Part shown: in pieces, positions 8,652-16,879 of the stretch
Numbering within the stretch: position 1 is the stretch's first letter
Layout: every line of letters starts with the position of its first letter
NCBI GenBank assembly: GCA_017656265.1
Contig: JACDOD010000001.1
Span: 186,001-250,000 of the forward strand
Direction: 5' to 3'
From: Bacillaceae bacterium
GTDB lineage: Bacteria; Bacillota; Bacilli; Bacillales; Alkalibacillaceae
Length of the DNA stretch: 64,000 bases
Program-made: the position numbers and the translations under genes
Notes under the pieces: generated by a model
Seen by the model: only the letters and a program-made list of their open reading frames with translations
What the model was told of the DNA's origin: nothing
Databases searched by the model: none

Positions 8652-8882
8652 CGACAAAAGAATGATTGAACAACGAGAATGCAATGTCGCAATTTATTGT
8701 TTTGTGCGCTTTCCCGGGAAATATAAACCCCTGTTTATTTCCCATAACAGACAGGGTATATTCCTTGCCGCACAATGCCCAAAACCTTGAAAAGAGTTCA
8801 TAAAATCGCCAAATGTGAACCCTCCGGCAGGGTGATTTTCCCTTTATACTATAAGTGTAAGAATCATATTGGGGGGATTCAC

Positions 8883-8960
8883 ATGTTTGCGACTATGTTG
8901 TTAGGGTTAATTCTTTGTGGGTTTATTGGTACTGTTATTTATGCAGAAGTTACAGCCTAA
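8883..8960 (+). CDS. Very small single-pass membrane protein (25 aa)
   Basis: An ATG eight bases after GGGGGG opens a 25-codon frame, MFATMLLGLILCGFIGTVIY followed by AEVTA. This is one hydrophobic helix with almost no soluble part. A TATACT at about 8842 could be the -10 of its own promoter, and a clean terminator follows at 8998-9031, so it looks like an independent transcription unit. A longer frame starting at 8775 has no ribosome site. I do not recognise a family. Function is unknown; small membrane proteins of this type often modulate larger membrane complexes. Confidence 0.6.
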   Translation: MFATMLLGLILCGFIGTVIYAEVTA

Positions 8961-8997
8961 GATAACGTTAAACATAATCGATTCTGTACATCTTTAG

Positions 8998-9031
8998 TCC
9001 CTTGCTATACTATTATGGCAAGGGATTTTTT
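8998..9031 (+). terminator. Rho-independent terminator
   Basis: The stem TCCCTTGC (8998-9005) / GCAAGGGA (9018-9025) is followed by TTTTTT. It closes the small membrane protein unit and separates it from ung. Confidence 0.88.
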
Positions 9032-9112
9032 ATACACAAAAAAATCCCAGCCTGTTTGGATATTTTTTTCGAAAGCGAGATTCTCAGAAACATGCAGCGG
9101 GGAGGAGAATAC

Positions 9113-9799
9113 GTGGGACAAATATTAAAAAATGACTGGCATACATACTTGAATGAAGAGTTTAACAAACCGTATTATCAGAAACTACGTCAATATTTAA
9201 TGAAGGAATATAAAACGAACACGATTTATCCAGATATGTATGATATTTATAATGCCTTTCACTATACCCCCTATCAGAAAACTAAGGTTGTTATTCTTGG
9301 GCAGGACCCATATCATGGTCCAAATCAGGCACACGGATTCAGTTTTTCCGTTAAACCCGGAGTAGACATCCCTCCATCACTAAAAAACATCTATAAGGAA
9401 TTACAGGATGATATTGGATTTCAAATTCCTGATCATGGTTATCTGATTCACTGGGCCAAACAGGGGGTTTTACTCCTAAATGCTGTTCTTACAGTCAGGG
9501 CACATCAGCCTAACTCTCATCGAGGTATAGGCTGGGAGAATTTCACAGATCGAGTAATAGAAGTACTGAATAACCGTGACGAACCAGTGGTATTCATTTT
9601 ATGGGGACGAAACGCCAGGGAAAAAGCAAGGGTAGTGGACCGGAATCGGCACTTTGTGATTGAGTCACCTCATCCAAGTCCCCTGTCAGCCCATCGGGGA
9701 TTTTTCGGAAGTCGCCCATTCTCTAAAACCAATGAGTTTTTACATTCCATAGGAGCAGAACCCATTGACTGGCAACTCCCTATGAACCCCAACTCATAG
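9113..9799 (+). CDS. ung: Uracil-DNA glycosylase
   Basis: Ung removes uracil from DNA as the first step of base excision repair. The 228-residue protein carries GQDPYHGP (residues 63-70, catalytic Asp65), the [11 protein letters not shown] motif near residue 187 with the catalytic His, and [11 protein letters not shown] in between. The frame is open upstream to 9002, but that part runs through a terminator. The GTG at 9113 follows GGGGAGGAG and gives the normal family length, so I use it. Confidence 0.96.
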   Translation: MGQILKNDWHTYLNEEFNKPYYQKLRQYLMKEYKTNTIYPDMYDIYNAFHYTPYQKTKVVILGQDPYHGPNQAHGFSFSVKPGVDIPPSLKNIYKELQDDIGFQIPDHGYLIHWAKQGVLLLNAVLTVRAHQPNSHRGIGWENFTDRVIEVLNNRDEPVVFILWGRNAREKARVVDRNRHFVIESPHPSPLSAHRGFFGSRPFSKTNEFLHSIGAEPIDWQLPMNPNS

Positions 9800-9916
9800 A
9801 GCGCCATTATGGTGCCTGTCACTTGTCGAAAAATCTTTACATATGAAACGAATGCGTTCTGGATAAAAATTTAGCCCATTTATCCATGATGGTTAGCACT
9901 TCCACCTCCCTGATCT

Positions 9917-9935
9917 CGTACTCTAAAGTAGTACG
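9917..9935. repeat. Short dyad before the YqfQ-like gene
   Basis: CGTACT (9917-9922) and AGTACG (9930-9935) form a small inverted repeat just upstream of the ribosome site. It may be an operator or a small mRNA hairpin; nothing identifies a regulator. Confidence 0.3.
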
Positions 9936-9958
9936 TTCGTTGAGAAAAGGAGGTAATG

Positions 9959-10609
9959 ATGGTGCCACCAAATATGATGGGACCTAATCCGATGATGGGC
10001 GGCGGGAACCGGGGAGGCGGTCTTTTGAATCTATTTAATGGCAATCAGCCCCCACCGGGACCGGGGGGCTTCCCGTTTATGCCTGGAGCAGGCAAGCAGC
10101 AAATGGCCCCTTTTGGATTCCCCCAGCAGGGAGCAAGACAGGGTAACTTCCTGCAGCGATTATTTCAGGGCTTTGGGTCCAGTAATACAGGAATGCCAGG
10201 AGGAATGCCTGGAGTTATGCCCGGTGGAATGTCAGCCGGTGGAATGGCCGGTGGTCAGGGAGCAAATATGCTAAGTAACATTCAGCAGGCGCTCAAACTG
10301 GCGCAGCAGGTCACGCCCATTGTTCGTCAATATGGACCAATGGTAAAAAATCTCCCTGCCATGATTAAAATGTTGAAGGCATTAAATGAATCAGAGGATA
10401 TAGGTGATGAACAAGAAGAGAGTGAAGATGCAAAAGAGGAAAAGGATGCATTTGAGTCGAAGTATGAGCATGATTCGTACTGGGAAAGTTACGAAGAGGA
10501 TGATTTAGATCACTATCTGCAATCGTTAGAAGTTCCGGATGAAGTGGATCAACCTAAGCGCAGACGGCGTTCAGGTGATGGCAAATCTACACCAAAACTT
10601 TTCATCTAA
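9959..10609 (+). CDS. YqfQ/VrrA-like low-complexity protein
   Basis: The N-terminal half of this 216-residue protein is extremely rich in Met, Gly and Pro, with repeats around GMPGGMPG and GGMSAGGMAGG. A helical segment (about residues 100-140, QQALKLAQQVTPIVRQYGPM), an acidic stretch and a basic end RRRRSGDGK follow. The layout recalls the YqfQ (VrrA) family of Bacillus, in which the repeat region varies between strains. AAAGGAGG at 9946-9953 is too close for the ATG at 9956 and fits the one at 9959. A spore-coat-like role is plausible from composition but unproven. Confidence 0.65.
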   Translation: MVPPNMMGPNPMMGGGNRGGGLLNLFNGNQPPPGPGGFPFMPGAGKQQMAPFGFPQQGARQGNFLQRLFQGFGSSNTGMPGGMPGVMPGGMSAGGMAGGQGANMLSNIQQALKLAQQVTPIVRQYGPMVKNLPAMIKMLKALNESEDIGDEQEESEDAKEEKDAFESKYEHDSYWESYEEDDLDHYLQSLEVPDEVDQPKRRRRSGDGKSTPKLFI

Positions 10610-10689
10610 TTGATAAATCTTGATTTTTTCCTAAAATCCATCAACAATGGAATAAACGAATCGCACAGATCTCAAAGGAGGAAATCACA

Positions 10690-11652
10690 TTGCCAGATAA
10701 GAATCATGAACTTGCTACCTTTGCCGGAGGATGTTTCTGGTGTATGGTTGAGCCATTTGACGCTCAGCCAGGCATTTACGACATAGTTTCAGGTTACACA
10801 GGAGGGCATACCGAAAAACCCACATATAAGGAAGTATGCTCTGGTAATACCGGGCATTATGAAGCCGTCCAGATTACATTTGACCCAGAAGTATTCCCCT
10901 ATGAAAAATTGTTGGACTTATTCTGGCGCTCCATCGACCCAACAGACCCTGGAGGACAATTTAACGACCGGGGCTCCCAGTACAAAACAGCTATCTTTTA
11001 TCACAATGAAAAACAGAAAAAATTAGCGGAAAAATCAAAAGAAGAACTTACAAAGAGCGGAGTCTTCAGCAAACCGATTGCAACGGAAATTTTGCCTGCA
11101 GCTCCATTTTACCCGGCAGAAGAAGAACATCAGGATTATTACAAAAAAAACCCATTCCACTACCGTTTATATAAAAAAGGTTCCGGACGCCAGGATTTCA
11201 TTCTAAACACCTGGGGGCCTAAAAAGGACCCTGAAAAATTAAAGAAGCAATTGACACCTATGCAATACACAGTAACACAGGAAAACGGAACTGAACCACC
11301 CTTTCAAAATGAGTACTGGGATCATTTTGAAGAAGGAATTTATGTTGATGTGGTTTCCGGCGAGCCGTTATTCTCATCAAAAGATAAATACGATGCAGGA
11401 TGCGGCTGGCCAAGCTTCACCAGACCGATTGATCAGTCACATATTACAGAAGCTCTGGATACATCCCATGGAATGAGACGCATCGAAGTCAGAAGCCTGC
11501 AGGGGGATTCCCATCTTGGGCATGTGTTCGACGATGGTCCGAAAGATCTGGGAGGTTTTCGATACTGCATTAATTCCGCAGCCCTAAGATTTGTGCCGAA
11601 AGAGAAGATGAAAGAAGAAGGCTATGGACACCTGCTGCATTTATTCGATTAG
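10690..11652 (+). CDS. msrAB: Fused methionine sulfoxide reductase MsrA-MsrB
   Basis: This bifunctional enzyme repairs both the S- and R-forms of oxidised methionine. Residues 1 to about 160 are MsrA, with catalytic Cys15 in [10 protein letters not shown]. Residues about 180-320 are MsrB, with [14 protein letters not shown] and the catalytic Cys293 in [12 protein letters not shown] see no CxxC pairs, so the MsrB part is the zinc-free type. The TTG start follows AAAGGAGG. A separate second MsrA is encoded at 51360-51893. MsrA and MsrB are often separate genes in bacilli, so the fusion is notable but known elsewhere. Confidence 0.95.
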   Translation: MPDKNHELATFAGGCFWCMVEPFDAQPGIYDIVSGYTGGHTEKPTYKEVCSGNTGHYEAVQITFDPEVFPYEKLLDLFWRSIDPTDPGGQFNDRGSQYKTAIFYHNEKQKKLAEKSKEELTKSGVFSKPIATEILPAAPFYPAEEEHQDYYKKNPFHYRLYKKGSGRQDFILNTWGPKKDPEKLKKQLTPMQYTVTQENGTEPPFQNEYWDHFEEGIYVDVVSGEPLFSSKDKYDAGCGWPSFTRPIDQSHITEALDTSHGMRRIEVRSLQGDSHLGHVFDDGPKDLGGFRYCINSAALRFVPKEKMKEEGYGHLLHLFD

Positions 11653-11993
11653 GTGTTTCGTGTTCATTCATTCAAAAAAATAATGAATCTAGGTATTCTG
11701 TGATAGAAAAGGAACCGTTAAAAACAAGCAGGACCACACATTTCTGTATCGTCTAATTGGAGGCTGGATCACAAAAAGAAATGAATAGTGAACAAAACGA
11801 GCAAAACGATCCGAATGATTCATTCATGTGACGAATATGTCAAGTTCGGATCGTTTGCCGCTTTTGCACGTTTTCCAGCCTCTTAATTTCTTCATCCATT
11901 CTCCTGTTCTATAAATAAATGGTATGTATTTCAATCCCCGGGCAAACCAGTTATAATTTGAAGTGTATGCCAACCAGGATTGGAGCTTATATC
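11653..11993. other. Non-coding stretch with a large imperfect inverted repeat
   Basis: This 341-base gap has outer arms GAGGCTGGA (11760-11768) and TCCAGCCTC (11874-11882). Inner arms are AAACGATCCGAA (11804-11815) and TTCGGATCGTTT (11845-11856). The sequence between the arm pairs is also partly complementary, so RNA from either strand would fold into a long hairpin. It could be a bidirectional terminator region, a small RNA or a decayed mobile repeat. On the minus strand a 19-codon frame with an AGGAG site begins inside it (ATG near 11901). The gap ends with the promoter of the next gene. Confidence 0.45.
11929..11957 (+). promoter_or_regulatory. Promoter of the AbrB-family gene
   Basis: TTTCAA (11929-11934), 17 bases and TATAAT (11952-11957) give a likely sigma-A promoter. 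It places transcription start near 11964, which excludes the longer reading frame that begins at 11919. Confidence 0.55.
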
Positions 11994-13046
11994 ATGCCTT
12001 CCTACCTTAGCAAACTATTATTTTCATATACCTTAGGGATTGTAGGCGGACTGTTGTTTAATTTTCTTCACCTGCCGCTGCCATGGATTTTAGGGTCATT
12101 AACAGGAGTGATGGTATATAAATTTACAGGGGCAAATCAAGTTGTGTATTCCCCATTTTTAAAAACGCTCAGTTACGTCATACTTGGAATCCAGATTGGA
12201 AACACCTTTACAAGTCAAACATTTCAGCAGGTAACACCATACTTTTTTCCCTATCTGATTTTGTCTGTATTGTTGATTGCATTCAGTCTGATCAGTGGAT
12301 ACATCCTATCTAAAAAAATTAGGGTGGATTCAGTGACAGGCATGTTAGGAGCTGTCCCAGGCGGACTGTCAGCGATGATAGCCCTCAGTGACTCGATGAA
12401 AGGGAATACGGTGTACGTCACCATTTTTCATACGGTACGGCTGCTGACGGTATTATTTATTGTTCCATTTGCTGCACTGCATATATTTGCTCATAAGACA
12501 GCCAGCCAGGCAGGTTTTGAGGCGATTCACACGGGTGAGCCTTTGATAGGGACGGTGCTTGCTTACCCGATCTTTTTTTATTCTGCTTATTTGTTGAGAA
12601 AGCGGGTACCGGCAAATTACATATTGATTCCGATGCTGGGCACTGCGTTTCTAAATGTGGTAGACCTCACTGCTATCCCGCTTCCGGATCTATTTAGCGT
12701 TGGAGCACAAATTACTCTGGGAATTTATCTCGGCCATTCGGTTTCGGTCAAAGAATTGGTTAAAGCCGGGCCATATGTACTGATATACCTTATTCTTTCT
12801 ATTGTCATAATTGGCGTTTCTTTTGTATTTGGCTATCTGTTTCATGCTGTCACGTCACTGGATATAGCCACATCGATGCTGAGTATTGCACCTGGTGGTC
12901 TGATTGAAATGGCGCTCACAGCACAATCGGCAGGAGGAGACCCATCTATTGTAAGCTCACTGCAGACGATTCGGGTTCTGATGATTGTGCTTTTGCTGCC
13001 TCTGGTGCTGCAAAAGATGCTGCCTAGAATACGAGAGAGGGATTGA
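11994..13046 (+). CDS. AbrB-family membrane protein (COG3180)
   Basis: This 350-residue integral membrane protein has about ten hydrophobic segments arranged as two similar halves. Each half has a PGGL motif after a Gly-rich segment (GAVPGGLSAMIALS and SIAPGGLIEMAL). This matches the AbrB / putative ammonia monooxygenase family (PF05145); both names are historical and it is neither the transition-state regulator nor a proven monooxygenase. It is likely a transporter. The ATG at 11994 follows TTGGAG with correct spacing and lies downstream of the promoter. The GNAT gene follows by seven bases and is probably co-transcribed. Confidence 0.8.
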   Translation: MPSYLSKLLFSYTLGIVGGLLFNFLHLPLPWILGSLTGVMVYKFTGANQVVYSPFLKTLSYVILGIQIGNTFTSQTFQQVTPYFFPYLILSVLLIAFSLISGYILSKKIRVDSVTGMLGAVPGGLSAMIALSDSMKGNTVYVTIFHTVRLLTVLFIVPFAALHIFAHKTASQAGFEAIHTGEPLIGTVLAYPIFFYSAYLLRKRVPANYILIPMLGTAFLNVVDLTAIPLPDLFSVGAQITLGIYLGHSVSVKELVKAGPYVLIYLILSIVIIGVSFVFGYLFHAVTSLDIATSMLSIAPGGLIEMALTAQSAGGDPSIVSSLQTIRVLMIVLLLPLVLQKMLPRIRERD

Positions 13047-13052
13047 TGAAAG

Positions 13053-13541
13053 TTGAATTTTAGATCCTTTCAAGATTACTCCATAGATAAGATTGAACAG
13101 TTTTTTATCGATCAGTGGTCCTCACCGGAAATCGTCGTATCCACTGGAATTTACCATATTCGCAATCTGGATGGATTTGTGTGTGTGAATGAATGCGGAA
13201 AGATTACTGGACTTGTTTCTACTCAAATTCATGAAGACAGAAAGACCATTGAAATCGTTTCACTGGACAGTTTGGATGAAGGGAAAGGTATTGGAACAAA
13301 GCTCATCCAGCTCGTTGAACAGACAGCCAGGAAAAAGGGCTGCAAGGGAATTGAGCTCATTTCGACCAATGATAATTTGCATGCCGTACGGTTTTATCAA
13401 AAAAGAGGTTTTCGGCTGGTCAAGGTGCATCTCAATGCGGTTGAGAAGGCCAGAAAATACAAACCTTCTATTCCATTGACTGGAGATAACGGTATTCCGA
13501 TCCAGGATGAATGGGAATTTTATAAGCCGCTGGATGAATGA
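13053..13541 (+). CDS. GNAT family N-acetyltransferase
   Basis: This is a 162-residue acetyltransferase-fold protein. The acetyl-CoA binding motif A reads VSLDSLDEGKGIGTKLIQLV near residues 68-87, and the C-terminal FYQKRGFRLVKV is the usual motif B end. The substrate is not identifiable. The TTG start lies after GAGAGAGGG at long spacing. It is sandwiched between the membrane protein and sfsA in what looks like one operon (gaps of 6 and 18 bases). Confidence 0.8.
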   Translation: MNFRSFQDYSIDKIEQFFIDQWSSPEIVVSTGIYHIRNLDGFVCVNECGKITGLVSTQIHEDRKTIEIVSLDSLDEGKGIGTKLIQLVEQTARKKGCKGIELISTNDNLHAVRFYQKRGFRLVKVHLNAVEKARKYKPSIPLTGDNGIPIQDEWEFYKPLDE

Positions 13542-13559
13542 GCCAAAAGGAGGATACCT

Positions 13560-14279
13560 GTGTTTCTGCCATTCGAACAGAATTTGCACGAAGCTGTATT
13601 TTTGGATCGGGAAAATCGCTTTATTTTAACCTGTCAATTAAAAGAATCTAATGAAAAGATCACAGTTCACCTTCAGGATCCTGGCCGGTTAAAGGAGCTG
13701 CTGATTCCCGGCAATACGATTTATGTTTCTTATCATGATGTGCCTCACCGGAAGACAAAGTGGACCGCGGAGCTGGTTAGAAAACCTGATTCAGATGTGC
13801 TCGTTTCACTCCGGTCAACGCTGCCCAACCGGCTGGTTGAACAGGCGTTAAAACAAGAGCGGCTGCCTGAGTTTAGCCCTTATCAATTAGTCAAGCGGGA
13901 GTATACCTATCATGGATCAAGGTGGGACTTCCTGTTAAATCACCAGGGCAAAAAGTATATACTGGAAGTGAAGAGTGTAACTTTTGAACAGGAAGGGACC
14001 GGTTATTTTCCTGATGCCCCGACCAAAAGGGGAACCCGCCATGTTCAGGAACTCGCCCAAATCTGCAAAAGCACAGCTATCAAAACCGGTATTTTATTTG
14101 TCTGTCAGCGTGATGACATTCACTCTGTAAGACCGGCTCACTGGATTGATCCTAATTTTACAGCAGCTCTCCATGATGCCAGAGCGAATGGGGTGGACCT
14201 ATACGCCCGAATTTGTCAGGTGAACCTGGATGGGATTACTTTAAAAGATTCCATACCCGTTCAGGTTAAAAAGGATTAA
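13560..14279 (+). CDS. sfsA: Sugar fermentation stimulation protein A homologue
   Basis: This 239-residue SfsA family protein has the OB-fold-like N-terminus with HLQDPGRLKELLIPGN and a nuclease-like core: WDFLLNHQGKKYILEVKSVT, FPDAPTKRGTRHVQEL, then IKTGILFVCQRDD. The E-V-K triad resembles PD-(D/E)XK nucleases, and the E. coli protein binds DNA; the physiological role is unclear. The GTG start follows AAAAGGAGG. It is likely the last gene of the unit starting at 11994. Confidence 0.92.
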   Translation: MFLPFEQNLHEAVFLDRENRFILTCQLKESNEKITVHLQDPGRLKELLIPGNTIYVSYHDVPHRKTKWTAELVRKPDSDVLVSLRSTLPNRLVEQALKQERLPEFSPYQLVKREYTYHGSRWDFLLNHQGKKYILEVKSVTFEQEGTGYFPDAPTKRGTRHVQELAQICKSTAIKTGILFVCQRDDIHSVRPAHWIDPNFTAALHDARANGVDLYARICQVNLDGITLKDSIPVQVKKD

Positions 14280-14368
14280 GAAACAGAAAATTCTCCGGGA
14301 TAATGATAATTTATTTATTTTATGGTAATTTAAAAATAAATGATGCTGAAAAAAAGGAGGACAATCAC

Positions 14369-14575
14369 ATGATCCACAAAACCTGGTATGACAATGAGAC
14401 GATTAAACAAATTAAATGTGTACATACAAATGCTAAAAAGTATATGGTGAAAAATGTACTGACCGAGGGCAAGGTATATGACGTTAAAAATGAAACCGAT
14501 GAATTTTATTTTATCGTAGATGATTCTGGCAAAATGGCCGGATTCAGAAAGGATTACTTTGAAGAAGTTAAGTAA
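14369..14575 (+). CDS. DUF6501 family small protein
   Basis: This 68-residue soluble protein starts MIHKTWYDNETIKQIKCVHT and ends DDSGKMAGFRKDYFEEV. It fits a small family common in Bacillaceae that I recall as DUF6501. AAAAAGGAGG precedes the ATG at 14369; the longer frame from 14303 has no ribosome site. It looks like a small SH3-like beta-barrel. Function is unknown. Confidence 0.7.
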   Translation: MIHKTWYDNETIKQIKCVHTNAKKYMVKNVLTEGKVYDVKNETDEFYFIVDDSGKMAGFRKDYFEEVK

Positions 14576-14621
14576 ATAGTTTCCATTATTGAGGTTATAT
14601 GGGGAAAAGGGAGAGGATCAT

Positions 14622-14993
14622 ATGGGCTATGCATTTAGAGGAATTGACCATATCCAGTTAGCGGCACCTCCTGAATGTGAAGGGAAGGCACGTGAGTTTT
14701 TTCATGATATTCTCGGAATGACGGAAATTGAAAAACCGGAAGCACTGAAGAAAAATGGCGGAGTCTGGTTTCAGTGCGGCTCCCAGGAAATCCACATTGG
14801 AGTTGAAAACGATTTCCGGCCGGCCAAAAAAGCTCACCCGGCTATTTATGTGGAGAATCTAATGGAGTTAAGAAGTCATTTAATCGAACGAGGTATTGAA
14901 ATCAAAGATGATGATAAGCTTCCAGGTGCGAAACGTTTTTACGCCTATGATCCCTTTGGCAACCGCCTGGAATTTATGGAACGAATCCAATAG
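14622..14993 (+). CDS. VOC (glyoxalase/bleomycin resistance) family protein
   Basis: This 123-residue single-module vicinal-oxygen-chelate protein has the expected metal-ligand pattern: His in IDHIQLA, His in QEIHIGVE, and Glu in the C-terminal YDPFGNRLEFME. Such proteins act as dioxygenases, isomerases or drug-binding proteins, and sequence alone does not tell which. The ATG follows GGGAGAGG. It sits 46 bases after the DUF6501 gene and may be co-transcribed. Confidence 0.85.
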   Translation: MGYAFRGIDHIQLAAPPECEGKAREFFHDILGMTEIEKPEALKKNGGVWFQCGSQEIHIGVENDFRPAKKAHPAIYVENLMELRSHLIERGIEIKDDDKLPGAKRFYAYDPFGNRLEFMERIQ

Positions 14994-15108
14994 CTGATCC
15001 TTGTCCTAAAATGATAAAAGGTACTTTTATTTAGTTTAAAGTTTTTCAAAAAAACCAAGTGGATTCGTCATTCTATTCGATAACAAGAGATTCAATATTT
15101 TTTACATG

Positions 15109-15139
15109 AAAAGGAGCCCTGGAATTTCCGGCTCCTTTT
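15109..15139. terminator. Bidirectional rho-independent terminator
   Basis: AAAAGGAGCC (15109-15118) pairs perfectly with GGCTCCTTTT (15130-15139). The A/T ends give a T run on both strands, so it serves the VOC gene and the convergent peptidase gene. Confidence 0.88.
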
Positions 15140-15203
15140 AAATATGTCTTCTTTCATTTATTCCTCTTTTTTTGTTGCTCTTATACCAGTTGGAATAACC
15201 AGA

Positions 15204-16394
15204 CTATAGGTATAGGTTAGCCAGAAATATTCCAAGGCTTTCTTCATAAATTTCATTGAATTGGGTGAGTGGAAGCGGATTAATTCCTCTCCCGAGTTCA
15301 ACGGTAAATCCAGGGCGTCTCCATTCCTGAATGAACCAGTCTTTGTAGCCCGCATAACTGTCCACATACTGAATCGGACGATAGCCGCTTACCCGGGCAA
15401 ACTCATTGACAATCGTTTCAGATTCAGGCGGCTCTAATCCTAAAAACCCCCAAAAAATAACTTCACCCTGAGTATGAAAAGCGAGAGCTCTCCGAAAATC
15501 TCTCCTCCGGGTCAGTTCCGCCATAGCAATAGCCTCAGGCTCGGTTAAAGGGGCCTCACCTGGATAGTCCCTCGGGGCCGGCTCTTGTTCTTTTCGTTCT
15601 TTTTCAATTTCCCAGCGGGCGGGGTACTGATTATTTAAATCCACCCCACGTATGTTTGCTTTCCAATTAGAAAAATTGGTGTTTCCATTATTAATCTGCA
15701 GAACAAGGTCACGATACGGCTGCTCTTGCGGAGGACCCTGCTGTACGAGGTTCACTCCATCCGGATTCACCATCGGAACAAGGGACAAAAAGGTTTGTTC
15801 GTAAAATGGATTGACATATAACCCTCTGATCGGCTGGTTATTGGTGAGGGCAATCAAGTAATCATTTAAAAAGGTCATCATGATTGGAGTCGTAATCCAT
15901 TCATTGGCGTGGAAAGAAGCATTGGCATGAACACGCTTGACCCCCGTGCCAACAGTTACTTCCGGTATGGATTTTCCCATTACTGACTGCCCAATGGTAT
16001 TGGTTCGGATAAAAGGGTAAATGGTTCTTAATTCGTTCAAATCATTCATCATATCCTCATAGCTGTATGCTTGTTTTCCCTGGACCACACGCCAGATTAC
16101 TTTCCGCGGCAGCAGAATCACCTGGCCTGGTCGAAGCTGGTAAGGGTTGATCTGTCGGTTTTTATACTGAATTCGGGTTAAGGGAATATTTTGCCGCTGA
16201 GAAATTCTCCATAATGTATCCCCAGGACGGATAACATATCTTTCTTCCACATACCCCGGTATCCGAATCGTTTGGCCAACCATAAGGCTATTAGGATTAA
16301 CATTTGGATTGGAATCAATGATTAACCGCAGGGGTACGTTGAAGATCTGACTAAAGAGCCAGAGGGTATCTCCGGAAAATATTTGTATTCTCAT
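15204..16394 (-). CDS. LysM-M14 peptidase, gamma-D-glutamyl-diamino acid endopeptidase I type
   Basis: This 396-residue protein has two N-terminal LysM repeats (about residues 1-47 and 52-97, each with a GDTLW core) that bind peptidoglycan. A zinc carboxypeptidase M14 domain follows, with His162 and Glu165 in SFHANEW, a third His ligand in AFHTQGE and catalytic Glu in FTVELGRG. This order matches endopeptidase I of Lysinibacillus sphaericus and B. subtilis YqgT, which cut cortex stem peptides. There is no signal peptide, as in that enzyme. GGAGGGA sets the start at 16394. A sigma-E-like promoter lies upstream, fitting expression in sporulation. Confidence 0.88.
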   Translation of the reverse strand: MRIQIFSGDTLWLFSQIFNVPLRLIIDSNPNVNPNSLMVGQTIRIPGYVEERYVIRPGDTLWRISQRQNIPLTRIQYKNRQINPYQLRPGQVILLPRKVIWRVVQGKQAYSYEDMMNDLNELRTIYPFIRTNTIGQSVMGKSIPEVTVGTGVKRVHANASFHANEWITTPIMMTFLNDYLIALTNNQPIRGLYVNPFYEQTFLSLVPMVNPDGVNLVQQGPPQEQPYRDLVLQINNGNTNFSNWKANIRGVDLNNQYPARWEIEKERKEQEPAPRDYPGEAPLTEPEAIAMAELTRRRDFRRALAFHTQGEVIFWGFLGLEPPESETIVNEFARVSGYRPIQYVDSYAGYKDWFIQEWRRPGFTVELGRGINPLPLTQFNEIYEESLGIFLANLYL

Positions 16395-16427
16395 GTTCGG
16401 TCCCTCCAAAAGATTTCCCTTCTATAA

Positions 16428-16456
16428 AAGGTATGTATAGAGTCATCGTCATATTT
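16428..16456 (-). promoter_or_regulatory. Candidate sporulation (sigma-E-like) promoter
   Basis: On the minus strand, AAATATG (16456-16450), 14 bases and CATACCTT (16435-16428) match the sigma-E pattern (about kmATATT-N14-CATACAHT) well. It lies about 35 bases before the peptidase start codon. This is inference from consensus only. Confidence 0.42.
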
Positions 16457-16566
16457 ATGAAAAACCTGTTAAAAATAAAAAATGTAGTGAAAAAAAGGAT
16501 TTTCGGGCATGTACAGCTAAATATATACTTATATATGTAGTAAAAATATATAAAGGAGGGCTCATT

Positions 16567-16803
16567 TTGGCATTTGTTATTACATCACCATGTAAGGATG
16601 AAAAGGCTGCTGAATGTGTAGAAGTTTGTCCGGTTGAATGTATTGAAGAAGGCGAAGATATGTACTACATCGACCCTGATATTTGCATCGACTGCGGTGC
16701 CTGCGAAGCGGTTTGCCCGGTAGAAGCGATTTATCATGAGGACGATGTGCCTGATGAAGAAAAAGAGTATATAGAATTAAATCGTAAGTTTTTCCAATCT
16801 TAA
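16567..16803 (+). CDS. fer: Ferredoxin with two iron-sulfur clusters
   Basis: This 78-residue acidic electron carrier has eight cysteines: Cys9, Cys17, Cys21 and Cys25 in the first half, then CIDCGACEAVCP (Cys40, 43, 46, 50). The wide CX7CX3C spacing at the N-terminus with CPVEC is typical of seven- or eight-iron ferredoxins; the cluster content cannot be fixed from sequence. The TTG start follows AAAGGAGGG. It is a single-gene unit with its own terminator, as fer is in Bacillus. Confidence 0.93.
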   Translation: MAFVITSPCKDEKAAECVEVCPVECIEEGEDMYYIDPDICIDCGACEAVCPVEAIYHEDDVPDEEKEYIELNRKFFQS

Positions 16804-16812
16804 AGCAATGAG

Positions 16813-16850
16813 AGAGACTGTTTCTTCCGGGAAGCAGTCTCTTATTTAGT
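16813..16850 (+). terminator. Terminator after fer
   Basis: AGAGACTG (16813-16820) pairs with CAGTCTCT (16835-16842). The T-rich tail is TATTTAGTT. Confidence 0.7.
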
Positions 16851-16879
16851 TCTAAACGTTTTTTTTGGAGGTGATAGGA

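Noticed and set aside
8710-8721. Palindrome TTTCCCGGGAAA in the gap after the DUF2584 gene
   Set aside because: A similar CCCGGGAAA occurs near 32290 but without the second arm; too little to claim a regulator site.
9002-9112. Longer N-terminus for Ung
   Set aside because: It begins inside a rho-independent terminator; the GTG at 9113 has a strong ribosome site and gives the normal family length.
11919-11993. Extra 25 residues on the AbrB-family protein
   Set aside because: They would be encoded over the probable promoter and lack a ribosome site; the first membrane helix begins right after the ATG at 11994.
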